A DNA stretch of 64,000 nucleotides from Vespa crabro (GCF_910589235.1 NC_060964.1:8776512-8840511); one strand, 5' to 3'. Shown: positions 1-13,272, counted from the first letter of the stretch. Notes: a model not told the origin generated them from the letters alone. Numbers and translations are program-made.

Positions 1-1074
1 TCTTGGCGGTGGCTTTCCAATTAGCACCTGTGATACGTTATTATGATACTTTGATTTATGCTTTAAAGGCACGTAAATGTGAGAAAGTAGGTGATCGCAA
101 TGGCCAAAGACGATATTATCTTAAAATGCTTAAGGAAGATCAAGACGTTGCGCTCTTGAGAATATTTGAATGCTTTCTAGAAGCAGCACCTCAGCAAGTT
201 CTCCAATTAACTATTTTATTGAAGCATTATAACAGAGATATAAATCTTGAATGTATTTGTACTTTTCAATTATATTTAATCGAATTTAATCATATAAAGG
301 TGCTCTATAATATAATAATTAGAAATTCTCCCCTTCTTCTTTTCCAGTTATACATCAAGTCTGTAGCATTGTTAGTTCTTTAGTCAGTATGGGTTGGGCC
401 ATGGCAAGTTACAATCGCACCATTCGATTGGCCCAACATGATAAGGAAATAATGAACATTCGAGGTAGCATATGTCAATTTTTCTGGCACTTCCTTGTTA
501 CAGGTATGTTCAACATTATGGAATAAGTTGTAGTAATGCAGGATGATATGCCATTTGTTAGGTAATCTTGTTCTTGATTACAGTCTCAAGAATATTAATT
601 GTGAGCTTAATTGCCAGTATATGGCCGTTATACACTGGTATCGCTTGTATCTGTCATTGGATTGCCATGACAATTTGGATTTTGATCGATTCACATGGTA
701 TATTACAGTTTTGTCGTAAGAATAATCGTGCTCCTCATATGCCACCAACGATAATGGAACGATTTTATTCCGTGCTTCTTGCATTGGTCATAGGTCTACT
801 CCATATATTTGTATATTTAAATGTTATAGATGGCAACACTCTTTTAAAACATACCTTTTTTTACAGCCTATGCTTTTTTGAAAATATTATCGCTAATCTT
901 CTTTGGATATTCAATTTTTCTATAGAAGCAAAACATTCTTGGTACTTTTTTCTATACATTGTTCCTTCCACGGTGCCTTTCTTGTTAGGTATCACTGCCA
1001 TGATTCTTTACTATACACTTTATCATCCAGTTAGAAAGAGTCAACCACAATCGAGCTTAAATAATGAAGATTGA
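1..1074 (+). CDS. XK-related protein (XKR family), 3' part, three exons
   Basis: This is the C-terminal part of an XK-related multi-pass membrane protein; some members of the family are caspase-activated phospholipid scramblases at the plasma membrane. Exons are <1..252, 348..503 and 584..1074, joined by GT/AG introns with matching phases (T+TT, then G+TC) and ending in TGA, giving about 298 residues in the window. The family signature is clear: the EAAPQQVLQLTILL segment in the first exon, SSLVSMGWAMASYNRTIR in the second (the conserved membrane helix and loop), and several hydrophobic helices in the third. The 5' exons lie left of the window, so the true start is not visible. Resemblance is to the XKR4/6/7 group, but I cannot assign a subtype. 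It converges on the roadblock gene about 0.8 kb downstream. Confidence 0.88.
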
Positions 1075-1591
1075 ATTTTATGATAATGTGCAAGAGATAA
1101 TACTTGGGTAGATAAATGTCGCATTTAATATTATCATATCTCATTGGATTTTATATTATCATATCTCATTTGTCGCGCGTGCGTCACACGTAACATTCCC
1201 TAATAATTTATTAATTTTTATATGAATTTTGTAATATTTAGACGTATAAGAGAAGAAAATGAGATGTATCGATCGTCCGTAATTTATAGTAACACTATCT
1301 TAAGTGATTTATATACGCTAAAAGATGTAAGAATTAGAATAAATTGTGTATGTAAACGGAATCAGATTGAAGAAATTGACATGTCATTAATTAATACTTA
1401 ACCTATATAAGATTACATATAACAAATAATATTAACGAGCAGTATTTTGCATACAAGTTAAACTAATAATCTTTCAAGTGCAGTTATATATAATATTTCA
1501 CCAATGCTAAAAGATTCTTTTCCGCATTTATATTTTTTTATCATTTTTATTTATGTTTTAAGGATACATGTGAAACGTGTGCTACACATAC

Positions 1592-1651
<60 letters not shown>

Positions 1652-1863
1652 GTATATGTATCATACACACACGCGCGCGCGCGACACATATATATACTCT
1701 TATTTCATAACAATCTAATTAATTGATAAGTTAACATAACAATGAATTTCTCAATGGTAAAATGATTAAGTGGAATGTATTAAATAACAAATAAAATAAT
1801 AGTCACAAACATAAAATTCCAATTTTGCGAAGGTTTACAATGCATAATTCCTTTTTGCAAATA
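1075..1863. other. Intergenic region between convergent genes
   Basis: No gene is seen here. It holds the 3' flank of the XK-related gene, with an AATAAA at 1338-1343 as a possible but distant polyadenylation signal. It also has a short local duplication of a TATTATCATATCTCAT phrase near 1130-1170, and a compound microsatellite at about 1588-1698. Confidence 0.6.
1588..1698. repeat. Compound microsatellite (CATA, TA, CA, CG)
   Basis: Successive tracts of CATA, TA, CACA and CGCG dinucleotides form one block of about 110 bp. The (CG)n part is unusual in such AT-rich DNA and, with the alternating purine-pyrimidine tracts beside it, could adopt non-B structure. A short open frame through it (1504-1710) is a low-complexity artefact. 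Confidence 0.9.
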
Positions 1864-2338
1864 TCAATCCACTGGATTTTGAACTACTATGAGAATGAAT
1901 TCTTTGTCTGGGGCAACCATTATTTCGTGTTTTTTACTACGAATACGTAAAAATGTTAGATCATTTGTTGGATCCAAATCACGAACTACAGAGCGTGCTT
2001 TGTCTGACAGCTGACTGATCAAGCCGGCGTATTGCACTGTCGTTGTATTATCCAATGTGGATTTAATAGGAATTCCTGTTATAATGTATATATTTATATA
2101 TATTTCGAACGAGAGATCATTTATACGATAATAATATTATTTAACATAATAAATATGCGAACCTTCTGCATTTACTACAATAGTTCCAACAACGCCCTTA
2201 TGAGATTGTATACGTTTCATGGTTTCCTCGACTTCTTGTGCCTTAAGAAACAAATCGTTATATACATTTATTTGCATACATTTATAATACGATCATATAC
2301 TATTATTCTTTATTAATACGAAATTATCAAATTACCAT
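1864..2338 (-). CDS. robl: Dynein light chain roadblock-type (DYNLRB/robl), three exons
   Basis: Roadblock/LC7 light chain of cytoplasmic (and axonemal) dynein; it dimerises and binds the dynein intermediate chain. Minus-strand coding exons are 2338..2336 (the ATG alone, followed directly by a GTAATT donor), 2241..2163 and 2075..1864. Joined, they give 97 residues; the human protein is 96. The family signature is nearly continuous: EVEETMKRIQSHKGVVGTIV in exon 2, then GIPIKSTLDN, KARSVVRDLDP, NDLTFLRIRSKKHEIMVAP and the C-terminal IVVQNPVD. An initiator codon that is alone at the end of its exon is unusual, but it restores the expected start (M-A-Q-E-V-E-E) with both phases correct, so I favour it. 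The 5' UTR extends rightward to an unknown point. Confidence 0.93.
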
Positions 2339-2987
2339 GTTGTGAATTTAGAACGTTCTTTCTGGCATAACACAACGATTATAAAATTACTTAACGAGCA
2401 TGTCTTTCAAATAGAGAGAGAGAGAGAGAGAGAGAGAACGAATATAATTCGGTATAACAATCGATATAATTGACCGCAACTAATCTGACCCCGAAAATTT
2501 CTTATTATGCGTAATATCGTAGGTATCCAACGGGCGGAGCATTAAACAGACAATACTTAGATTTGAAACTAAAATTTATCATGGTTCCATAGAGCGGCAT
2601 ATTCAAATCTGTTATAAGGTAGAGATAGTAAAACAATCAAGTTAATTTTATTGGAATAAAAAATAATATTAATTTTAATTGGGCCAACTCAAACGATTAT
2701 ATTATATTCCTGCGTTTATGCATGATTATTTTTATAAATATTAATTAATAATGTATGTGTGTGTATACGTACGCATACATACAGGTCTTTACAGTAAACA
2801 AATGCACAAACGTAACACAATCCATGTTTATTTGAGTTTAGAAATAATCAAATAAGTAAGTCAGAGGCATAATACGCGCATAATTGTTACTGGTACTAGT
2901 ATCACATTAGAACAATTTGAAGAGAAGGAGTTAATCTACTTAAAAGACAGCGCAATTTGCCAAGCACAAAATTTTATTATTTTATTA
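2339..2987. other. Intergenic region, roadblock 5' flank and NAXE 3' flank
   Basis: No open frame of interest. It contains an (AG)n tract at about 2411-2438 within 110 bp upstream of the roadblock start codon on the minus strand. Two minus-strand AATAAA signals (TTTATT on + at 2973-2978 and 2981-2986) lie immediately after the NAXE stop. Confidence 0.6.
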
Positions 2988-3821
2988 TTATAGAGATACG
3001 ATTAAATCTGTTCCTGGATACAATGGTAAATTAAGATTGTAAGCTAATGCTAGTTTTCTAGGTACAAATCTGCCTCCCAGGTAATGAAATTTTCCTTTAA
3101 ATTTATGGGCGCACATTTTTGGTGCCGTTAAGGATATCAACATTTCTGGACATATATCATCTTTCGAAGCTGGACCATTTTCAACATCCCATCCTGAAGG
3201 TATGTCTATGCTACATATAGGAATGGATGCAGCTTTCAATATCTTCATAATGGGAACAAAGGTATCCCTTACAGGAGGTTTAAAACTAAATCCAAACAAA
3301 GCGTCAACTATGACTCTGAATCCATTTAAAAGTTCAACTGGATCCTTATCTATTATAAATTTACTTTCTAAAATCGTTATATCATTTTCTTTACACTGAT
3401 GCAACAGATTTTTATACAATTGGTTGTCGGTTTCTTTTGGATAATAAATCTCGGGAGAATAACCAAAATGTTTCAAATGCCTGGCGCATACCAAACCATC
3501 GCCGCCATTATTTCCTGGTCCGCAACAAACCAGAATTCTATCTGAAGAATTATTTGACAAAGGATATGACTTTGCTATTGCTATGGCACAACTTTGACCG
3601 GCTAATTCCATCAATTGGTCCAAGCTAAATTTATATCTTTCAAATAGATCCTTATCAATGTTGATTGCTTCCGATTGATTCAAGTATTTTACCATTTTCT
3701 TATGCTCCAGTCGCTTTATTGTTAAACAACTATCCTTTCTAACATTTAAAACAGATACCACATGTTCGAACCACAAATTATTTCGACAAATCGACAAACC
3801 TTTAAAAATTACCGATAACAT
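2988..3821 (-). CDS. Naxe: NAD(P)HX epimerase (YjeF N-terminal domain), single exon
   Basis: Catalyses interconversion of the R and S forms of hydrated NAD(P)H so that the dehydratase can repair them; the animal enzyme is mainly mitochondrial. The frame is uninterrupted for 277 residues (human NAXE is 288). Residues 1-42 are basic and lack acidic clusters, as expected of a targeting peptide. The YjeF_N Rossmann-like fold starts near 43 (MVKYLNQSEA). Visible signatures are CGPGNNGGDG at about 100-109, VDALFG at 172-177 and SIDIPSGWDV at 204-213, followed by LTAPK. Met1 is chosen because it supplies the targeting segment; Met43 could start a cytosolic form. A divergent neighbour, EXOSC4, starts 576 bp away on the other strand. 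Lack of introns contrasts with all neighbouring genes, but nothing suggests a retrocopy: the frame is intact. Confidence 0.95.
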   Translation of the reverse strand: MLSVIFKGLSICRNNLWFEHVVSVLNVRKDSCLTIKRLEHKKMVKYLNQSEAINIDKDLFERYKFSLDQLMELAGQSCAIAIAKSYPLSNNSSDRILVCCGPGNNGGDGLVCARHLKHFGYSPEIYYPKETDNQLYKNLLHQCKENDITILESKFIIDKDPVELLNGFRVIVDALFGFSFKPPVRDTFVPIMKILKAASIPICSIDIPSGWDVENGPASKDDICPEMLISLTAPKMCAHKFKGKFHYLGGRFVPRKLALAYNLNLPLYPGTDLIVSL

Positions 3822-4397
3822 TTATAAGCCTGGGGTTTTTTATCCTTTTTATCGGTAATCTGTACTCTTGTAGCAAATTATCGTCGATTGGTCAAGACCA
3901 ATTTCATAGGGATAATATATTTGTTGAAACGGATCGAAAATTATGTCTCTAGATAATCGAAAACCAAGAGCAGATTGTCCACCATTTAAATAATTACGAC
4001 GTAACAAATACATTATTCCAATTTATATGAGCGATGAATTCATTTAAAATGAATAAATTTTATGTTAAATGTTGCCTCCTGGCGTCACGTGCGCCACCCT
4101 TTGGCTGCGCCGCTAAATGCAACGTCGTTACATGTACAATTTTTTCATCTTGTACAAATCTTGCCTGTTGATTGAATCTTCGAAAATAATTGTGTTTTTG
4201 GTATAGATCTCGATCGGGGACAGGGGAAAAAAAGAAAAAGAAAGTAATTGCCATCTCTAAAGATAAATTTGTTGAGGTGACCAATAATAACAAGATAGAT
4301 ATTGTTGTGAACGAGACTTTTCCCATTTCGAAAGGAATTCTCATAGAGGTTATGAGTATTTTCATTAACATTGTTAAGAGGGAAAAGTAAAACAAAG
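3822..4397. promoter_or_regulatory. Divergent promoter region between NAXE and EXOSC4
   Basis: The 576-bp gap separates two start codons on opposite strands, so both core promoters must lie here (inference from layout). No unambiguous TATA or initiator can be singled out. A minus-strand open frame (4060-4539) crosses EXOSC4 exon 1 and is probably its shadow. Confidence 0.5.
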
Positions 4398-4594
4398 ATG
4401 ATAGAAGAAGATATTGAAGCAGATCAAGGTGGTTTGCGCGTCGATGGGAGACGTCCATTAGAATTGAGACAAATTCACGTAAGAATGGGTGTTTTCGGTC
4501 AAGCCGACGGAAGCGCTTATATAGAACATGGTAAAACAAAGATTTTGGCGGCGGTATACGGGCCTCATCAGGTGTCGTGATAATCTATATATTT

Positions 4595-4631
<37 letters not shown>

Positions 4632-5414
4632 GAATCCTGTATAATTGGTCTAACTTTTTCAAAACGATTTACAGCCTAAAGGCACAGGTAGAAGTAGCAG
4701 CAAAATTACCAAAGCCATTGTAAATTGTCAATATAGCATGGCAGTATTTAGTTTTACATCCGGCGAACGTAAACGTAAACCAAGAGGTGACCGTAAATCA
4801 CAGGAAAGGTCTCTTGAATTGCGCCGTGCAATGGAAGCGATAATACATTTGGAATTGTATCCGCGCTCGCAGATTGATATTTTCGTCGAAGTATTACAAG
4901 TGGACGGAAGCGATTATTGTGCGTCCGTTAATGCGGCCAGCCTGGCACTGATCGACGCTGGGATACCTATAAAGGTATATTTTTATATTGGAGTTGGTCA
5001 TTATACGTGTGGTCTCGCTTACCATCTCATTATATATTTTTTCATTTTCCTTACCTTTAGAATTATGCGATTGGATGTACAATAACATTAGTAAATTCTT
5101 CATACACGGATGGTGAGGAGGGAGGTGTCGGCTCCGGTGTATTGGATGCAAATTTTATAGAAGAATGCGCTCCGGGTGTAACTTTATCTATTGTTGCATT
5201 ACCTGAAACAAATAATGATAACGCGACAAAAAATTCTGGATTGATAGTCGTTGCTCAAGGAGCGGGCCAAAGGTTACATTTATCGCATTTGGAATCATTA
5301 AAACAGCGTGCTTTGCTTGGATGCCAAGACATAAAAGCCATTTTAGATCGTGCCGTACGTCACCATTTAACAATACATTCACTTCCATCGTTATGTAACG
5401 TTACGCTTGATTAA
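4398..5414 (+). CDS. Exosc4: Exosome complex component RRP41 (EXOSC4/Ski6), three exons
   Basis: RNase PH-fold subunit of the nine-subunit RNA exosome ring (nuclear and cytoplasmic 3'-5' RNA processing and decay); in animals the ring is catalytically inactive and guides RNA to associated nucleases. Exons 4398..4571, 4675..4974 and 5061..5414, both introns in phase 0, give 275 residues (human 245). Signatures: LRVDGRRPLELRQI near residues 13-26, MGVFGQADGSAYIEHGKTK, VYGPHQ at the first exon end, GERKRKPRGDRKS, HLELYPRSQIDIFVEVLQ, VNAASLALIDAGIP at the second exon end, and the C-terminal helix with DIKAILDRAVRHH. The extra length is in exon 3, as acidic/Gly and Asn-rich loops (SYTDGEEGG, NNDNATKNSG). 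Intron 1 carries a (TA)n tract at about 4597-4629. The upstream in-frame TTG region is not used; ATG 4398 is the first ATG giving the family N-terminus. Confidence 0.95.
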
Positions 5415-5449
5415 AGCGAAGAAATACTCTTTCGTTTTTTCAATATGCC

Positions 5450-5469
5450 ACTTTATTTTGTAATAAAGT
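5450..5469. terminator. Symmetric bidirectional polyadenylation signal
   Basis: ACTTTATT (5450-5457) and AATAAAGT (5462-5469) are exact reverse complements separated by TTGT. This places an AATAAA on the + strand 48 nt after the EXOSC4 stop and an AATAAA on the - strand about 240 nt after the HADHB stop. The two convergent genes therefore probably share overlapping 3' ends. The sequence is direct evidence; use of the signals is inference. Confidence 0.65.
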
Positions 5470-5698
5470 ATATTATACAAAAAGTGGTCCTTCACGTTCT
5501 ATGGAATATAATACTAGAAAAGAATAGAGACATGTTAAAAAAAGAAAATAAAAGGAGGAGGAAGAAGAAAAGAAGATATCCTAGTAAAGATAGCTTATAG
5601 TATAAAAATCTTTTTCTGTACAATATATTCGTGTTAACGTCGACTTTTCTTCTTGACAAATTTCTCATTTAGAAATACCTCGCACGGCTTTGATATTA

Positions 5699-7597
5699 TC
5701 AAACTTTAGCATCTGGATGTCTCTCCAAGATCATACCCACTCCCTAAAACACATACATATAATCATTCGATAATTTATTATTCTAATTCTATTAATTAAG
5801 GGGAATTTAATTGATTTATTATTATTTGAATTCACCTGTCCGCCAGCTGCACATGCTGCAATTAGCCCAAACTGTTGATCTTCTTTGATAAGCCTGTTGG
5901 CAGTATGAGTGGCTAAACGGATTCCTGTAGCGGCAAACGGATGACCAATCGAAAGGGATCCACCCCATGAATTCCACTTTTGGAGTTCTGGAACACCTAC
6001 TTTTTCACTTCTTTTTAAATAATGTTGGGCGAACCAATCGGAATCCAAAGCTTTCAGATTAGCTAATATTTGCGCGGCAAAGGCTTCGTGTACTTCCCAT
6101 ACGCCAATATCCTTTATACTTAACTTAGATTTTTCTAATACCTGTAATTTCATATAAGTTCATATAGGTTCATGCATTTTTGCGCGCGCGCGCGCATGCC
6201 GTATACTATCATCTATAAACCTTGGGAATGGCGTATGCGGGACTTAAAAGTAATTGATCAACCGGATCCTGAGATACGTAAGTAAAATTTCGTAAATATG
6301 CTTTCGGCTTGAGACCCAATAAACGAGCTTTTTCCTCTGTCGTTATCAGGGCCGCTGATGCGCCATCGGTTAAAAACGATGCATTAGCTGCGGTAACAGT
6401 CCCATACGGTTTGACAAATGCTGGCTTCAATTTTCCCAATTGTTCTGGCGTTGAAACACGTATTCCATTATCTTTATTTATTACTTCTTCTACGCCTAAA
6501 ACTATACGCTTAATGTTATAATAATATGAAGACGAGCAATGTGCTCAATTTTGTTCTCCTCCACGTACCTTTAATGGGCACCAAATCCGAAAGATTTCCT
6601 TCCTTCTGTGCTTGCGCGGCTAACGTGTGGGATCTCAATGCGTACTCGTCCTCTTCCTTTCGCGTTATCGCGAATGCTGCTGCCAAGCGGTCTCCGCTAT
6701 GTCCCATTGTTTCACCGCTAGAAAATTCTGCCACGGCTGGCAACTAAAGATAAATTTGTCTTTTTTTTTTTCGTTTGTTTGCTTTGTTTCTTCTTTTTTT
6801 TTTTTCTTTTTTGTGTAATATAGTGAGAGTACATCATATATATATATATATATATATACATATATAAAAAAAAAAAAAAAGAGGTAATTTTGACTAACAT
6901 CCGGGATAAAGTGCGACGGCCTAATGGACCCTAAAAGAGATAATTTTTGTGCAAGAGTCTTTGCTTTATTGCTTTGCAGCATTAAACTTCTCATAGGACG
7001 ACTAAGCCTTATAGGTATATCTGACATGAATTCAACACCTCCGGCCACAATGACATCATAGGTACCGCATGCAATTAAACCCATAGCAGTGGTTATGGCT
7101 TGATTACTGCTAATACAAGCCATTGTAATTGTATGCGCCGGTGTATGCTCACTGTAACCTGCGCCTAAAGCTGCTTCACGACCGATATTTGATGTTTTTA
7201 TTTCCTGCATTACAGTACCGTAACAAATATATTCTACGGCTTCGTTAGGGAACCCTATTTTTCTTTTCAAACTCCTAGAATAAAAAGGCAATGAAATGGC
7301 GGATAAAACTTATGATTTTAATAATTAAACAGGAAAAAAAAAACTTACAACAGAGAATGCCTAGCAAGATCGTATGACATGAGATTTTTGTATTGCGTTC
7401 CAGATTGAAGAAAAGGCGTACGTACGCCGTCTACAAATACAATATTTTTTGAAGTTTGATCATACTTTGTCGCATAATTTTTATTTATTTGAACTCCCCA
7501 AGCCCGTGGATAGGTGGCACCTGTTGAATACATGATAATTAATTACTTTGAAGAACAAATCAAATAAATTTTCATCATAAATTTGAATATTCAAAAT

Positions 7598-7633
<36 letters not shown>

Positions 7634-7839
7634 CACACGCACGTACGCACATCTATATGCCTCCTCAACGTTGAACTTTGAGCTTTGTTGAGCATGGCAA
7701 AAGAAATTCTTCAACTCCAGCAACTTTTCAATTTGTCAAATATTTGTTGGCCATTTTAAAAAATAGTAAAATGTAGCAACGTACCATAAATCTTAAATCC
7801 TTGGTCTATCTTTGAAACAGCCTTTATAAAGGGAAACAT
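5699..7839 (-). CDS. Hadhb: Mitochondrial trifunctional enzyme subunit beta (3-ketoacyl-CoA thiolase), seven exons
   Basis: Thiolase subunit of the mitochondrial trifunctional protein, performing the last step of long-chain fatty-acid beta-oxidation in complex with HADHA at the inner membrane. Minus exons: 7839..7785, 7520..7349, 7274..6899, 6743..6569, 6495..6221, 6141..5836 and 5743..5699. All phases agree and the protein is 467 residues (human 474). Catalytic groups are present: nucleophilic Cys129 in MACISSNQA, His369 in WEVHEAF, His418 in SIGHPFAATG, and Cys448 in AACAAGGQ. Other signatures are VKPYGTVTAANASFLTDGAS, AYLRNFTYVSQDP and ETMGHSGDRLAAAFAI. The first about 40 residues are basic and Ser/Thr/Lys-rich, fitting a mitochondrial presequence. 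Intron 3 holds poly-T/poly-A and (TA)n tracts. The gene is divergent from CHAF1B and convergent with EXOSC4. Confidence 0.96.
7599..7650. repeat. (ACGC)n microsatellite in HADHB intron 1
   Basis: About 12 tandem ACGC tetramers lie in the intron between the first two HADHB exons, with minor variants at the right end. It is CpG-rich in an AT-rich background. A minus-strand open frame through it is a repeat artefact. Confidence 0.9.
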
Positions 7840-8416
7840 TGTATATTAGAAATGTTCTTCTTATACAGAGGTCACGCAACAATAATGTGCAACGCTTATC
7901 AAACTGTATTATGATCGCGCAAATATAATAGACTGTAACTAAATTGAAATCACTTGTGCTGCCATTTAGCATTATTGGACAAAATATAAAACTGCATTGT
8001 ATTGTATGTAAATGGCGTGACGAATGTCGCTATGCAACTGTAAAGATAAACCTTTAAAGGCGACGAAATAGGAATATTTATCTGTCTTATTGAAACATGC
8101 CAATCGATTGTAACACTTGAAACGATGAGTTTGTATCGTTAATTGCTGTTATTTATTGATAATGATATGAAATAATTAATAAGCAATTACACGAATACAC
8201 TAGGGAAAATTTGCATTTTCTGGGTAAATCGGCAGACATTGGTAGCACTGGTTTGTACATAACACCTTCTACTTGTTTACATTGTCCATCTTGGCGTAAA
8301 ATATACTCCGCGCTCTCGATTTGGCGGTATAATGCGGTTAGCGGCACTAAGATCAGATTTTCCTTTGGTTTCGGAATCTTTGGGAAGAAATAATATTTCT
8401 TATTTAGGTCGAAGAG
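7840..8416. promoter_or_regulatory. Divergent promoter region between HADHB and CHAF1B
   Basis: Start codons on opposite strands are 577 bp apart, so both promoters are expected here (inference). The right half is covered by a minus-strand open frame that is listed separately as a doubtful gene. Confidence 0.5.
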
Positions 8417-10625
<2,209 letters not shown>

Positions 10626-11041
10626 CTAACGTCATTAACTCCATTCATTTTATCAAGTTTATTATGTAAATAAGCCGAAAACGACTATAATATTTCTATT
10701 ATTTTTCTAACACTTTTCTATAATAATTAGCAAAATATATATAAAATAGTGTTTTTCTTAAACTTGATCCTCTATTATTCCCCCCCATCAATGCATATTT
10801 CAATATTAATTTTTCTTTCATTTTGTATATAATCGATCGTTATATGGACTTTTAAAGCGATTTATCTCGATCGAAGTTGTCCCTTTCAATATATCGAACG
10901 ACTACGACTTAATCCATAGAGCGCGCACGACTCTCGTCTTAACCTTCTTTATTTTGCACGTCTAACGTCTGACGCATATCTATATTACGTCAAATTAATC
11001 TGTAAAGAATTATTTATATTTCAAATATAATTTCATCCACC
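10626..11041. other. Intergenic region CHAF1B to mRpL27
   Basis: No gene is seen. The left part is AT-rich 3' flank of CHAF1B. The right part (about 10,850-10,990) has more CpG, consistent with the promoter of the following same-strand gene (inference). Confidence 0.5.
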
Positions 11042-11624
11042 ATGCAAAGTTTTAACAAATTTTTCTTAAATCCAACGACTATTAATCTGAGTGAGTAAAA
11101 CTCTCGAGGTTATGTTTATTCTTATCTACCAAAAGATCAAGTTTTATTTATTGTTTATTTAATTTTTTAACAGCATGCATCAGGTATGCATCAAAGAAAA
11201 GTAGTACCAGTACAAGAAATAAACCTATTAAGACAAGACCGAAGCACAGAGGTATCCGTGTAAATGATGGTGGTTTTGTACAGGCAGGAACAATACTTGC
11301 TACTCAATTGAAACCTAGATTTCATCCTGGTCTAAATGTAAATTAAATACGCTTTATAAATATTTCTTTCTATCGAATATCACATAACTGTGCTCTCTCT
11401 CTCTCTCTCTCTCTCCTTAGGTCGGCTTGGGAAGAGATGGAACATTGTTTGCTATGGAGGCAGGAAAGGTGTTGGTAACTTGCGAGAAGATCAATCTTAA
11501 TTTTGATCATAATTGGGTGATAAAACATTATGCAGGTCGGGAAGGACAAACTATCTATAAGAAACATTTCAACGTAATACCAATGCCTCAACACGATCGT
11601 TTTAAGCTGATCAATGCCATTTAG
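11042..11624 (+). CDS. mRpL27: Mitochondrial large-subunit ribosomal protein bL27m, three exons
   Basis: bL27 sits near the peptidyl-transferase centre of the mitochondrial ribosome. Exons 11042..11090, 11174..11337 and 11421..11624 (phases A+CA, then 0) give 138 residues, close to human MRPL27 (148). The N-terminal about 25 residues are basic and act as a probable presequence before YASKKSSTST. Family blocks are KPKHRGIRVNDGGFVQAGTI-like (here RPKHRGIRVNDGGFVQAGTI), QLKPRFHPGLNVGLGRDGTL and FAMEAGKV. The animal-specific C-terminal extension ends in HDRFKLINAI. The polypyrimidine tract of intron 2 is a pure (CT)n microsatellite. It converges on TSEN34, whose stop lies 207 bp to the right. Confidence 0.95.
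11393..11416 (+). repeat. (CT)n microsatellite serving as polypyrimidine tract
   Basis: About 11 CT units end four bases before the TTAG acceptor of mRpL27 intron 2 (exon starts 11421). By position this repeat is the polypyrimidine tract. Confidence 0.85.
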
Positions 11625-11831
11625 ACTAGAGAATTTTATTAAGTAATTCCTACAGAAGAGAATGTATGATTAATTAAGATAATATAAACAATGCATAATG
11701 CAATGATTTAACACTTTTCAAACAGAAAAGTCCTTAAAAATAATATTAAAAATAATATTACAATATAAGTCGAGAGAGAGAGAATTTAATTTATACGATT
11801 ATTAATTACGTATACTACTTTACAATCGCTC

Positions 11832-13008
11832 CTATCTGTTTTCAGCCCACTGAAATGATTGATAATTTACACTTTTACCACCTTCAGAGAATGTGGCCAA
11901 TATTTGGGTTTTTCTAACGTGACTTGCAATACGACATTGCCCAATAAGCTCTGTGATAGGTATTTCCTCGTTTCTGCTTTTGCATTGAATTATAAATTGA
12001 GAATGAAACATAATCGGATCGCCTGTAAAAATATGAATTAATATGTATAATTATAAACACATGTAAAGTTCCTTTTGGAGATAATAGCAGTTAAGACTAA
12101 TAAATGTTGTAATAAAGTAGTCATATACGTGTATATGTATATATATATAGATACCTGGATACACTAGGAAGTCGCCACCGAACTTTTCTCCATTCGTTAT
12201 GTAATAACCTCGTTCCCAAAGGTCTTTAAATGTAGCATATCGAAGTTTTTCTTGTACGCTATTAGGATATTTCCATTCAACTATCTCAAAGTTGCCCCCA
12301 TTACACCATGGATAAGCTAATAAACAAAATGATAAATAATATATATCGTATACGTTTTTTGCAATAGACGAAATATTTCATTCTGACCGACATGTTATTT
12401 GGGATAAAAAATTTGACACATTGTCAATATTTTGTACCATATCTTATTACCCGTATGCGTCTGTACAAGTGCTTCACTTTTTTCTAATTTAGGCAATTTT
12501 GACATTTGTTCGTCAAAGAGATCTTTAGTATTTACTTCTACATTGTTTAAAGCTTCTTGCAAATCTTTATCCAAAGGTTTTCGCATTTTTTTCTTATTTG
12601 TTTCTATCCCTAACATTTTTCGTCTTTTTCCTTCCACTATTTTATCCATCATCGCTACAATCTAGAATGATTTTATTATCATAACAACATAAAAATTCAT
12701 AAAATTGTATAATTGCAAATACCTGTTTTTCTTTTTCTTTCTTTAAACATTTTTCCTGTTCCATAAACAATATCTCTCTATACTTGTCAAAGGTTTCTTT
12801 TAACGATTCGCTCGGTGGGTATTGTAAATGCGAATACTTAACAACACGTGCAATTTTTTTTTCTAATAAAAGAGAAACTTCTTCTGGCAATAAAAGCAAT
12901 GGAAGACCTGAAAGTACTTCTTGCCGGGGATATTTTGGTAGACAGCCCACTAATTCTCCAGTTATTCTATGATCTTTCCGCAGTCTTAGCCAATCTTAAA
13001 GAGAGAGG

Positions 13009-13052
<44 letters not shown>

Positions 13053-13272
13053 AATTATAATAATCTTTTACAAAAAAACTTTTCACTCTTTTTTTCATTG
13101 ATTATGTATCATTCATAAAGAAATGGCATATTGTACGAGAACATTTTTTTACATGATTGCACTATAACCAAACATCATAACACGGAAATAATAAAAATAA
13201 AATAATTTTACCGTCCGCGTTCCATATAAAAGCATTACTTTTTGAAAACGTCAAATTGATCATATCTGACAT
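11832..13272 (-). CDS. Tsen34: tRNA-splicing endonuclease subunit Sen34 (catalytic), five exons
   Basis: One of the two catalytic subunits of the TSEN complex; it cleaves the 3' splice site of intron-containing pre-tRNAs in the nucleus. Minus exons: 13272..13212, 12994..12723, 12661..12451, 12316..12155 and 12022..11832, all phases consistent, 298 residues (human 310). The N-terminal domain includes GCLPKYPRQEVLSGLPLLLL and PEEVSLLLEKKIARVV, followed by a Lys/Glu-rich helical linker. The C-terminal nuclease fold has LRYATFKDLWERGYYITNGE and KFGGDFLVYPGDP. The expected triad is intact: Tyr234 (FLVYPG), His242 (IMFHSQF) and Lys273 (HVRKTQI). The intron 1 acceptor is preceded by a long (CT)n on this strand. 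It is transcribed in the same direction as the coiled-coil gene, whose stop lies 458 bp upstream. Confidence 0.95.
13001..13048. repeat. (GA)n microsatellite upstream of TSEN34 exon 2 acceptor
   Basis: About 20 GA units with a GGGG interruption on the + strand. Read on the gene strand it is a (CT)n polypyrimidine tract ending six bases or so before the TTTAAG acceptor of exon 2 (12994). Confidence 0.85.

Noticed and set aside
4060..4539. Minus-strand 159-codon frame
   Set aside because: It overlaps EXOSC4 exon 1 antisense, contains low-complexity Phe and Leu runs, and has no recognisable domain; treated as a shadow.
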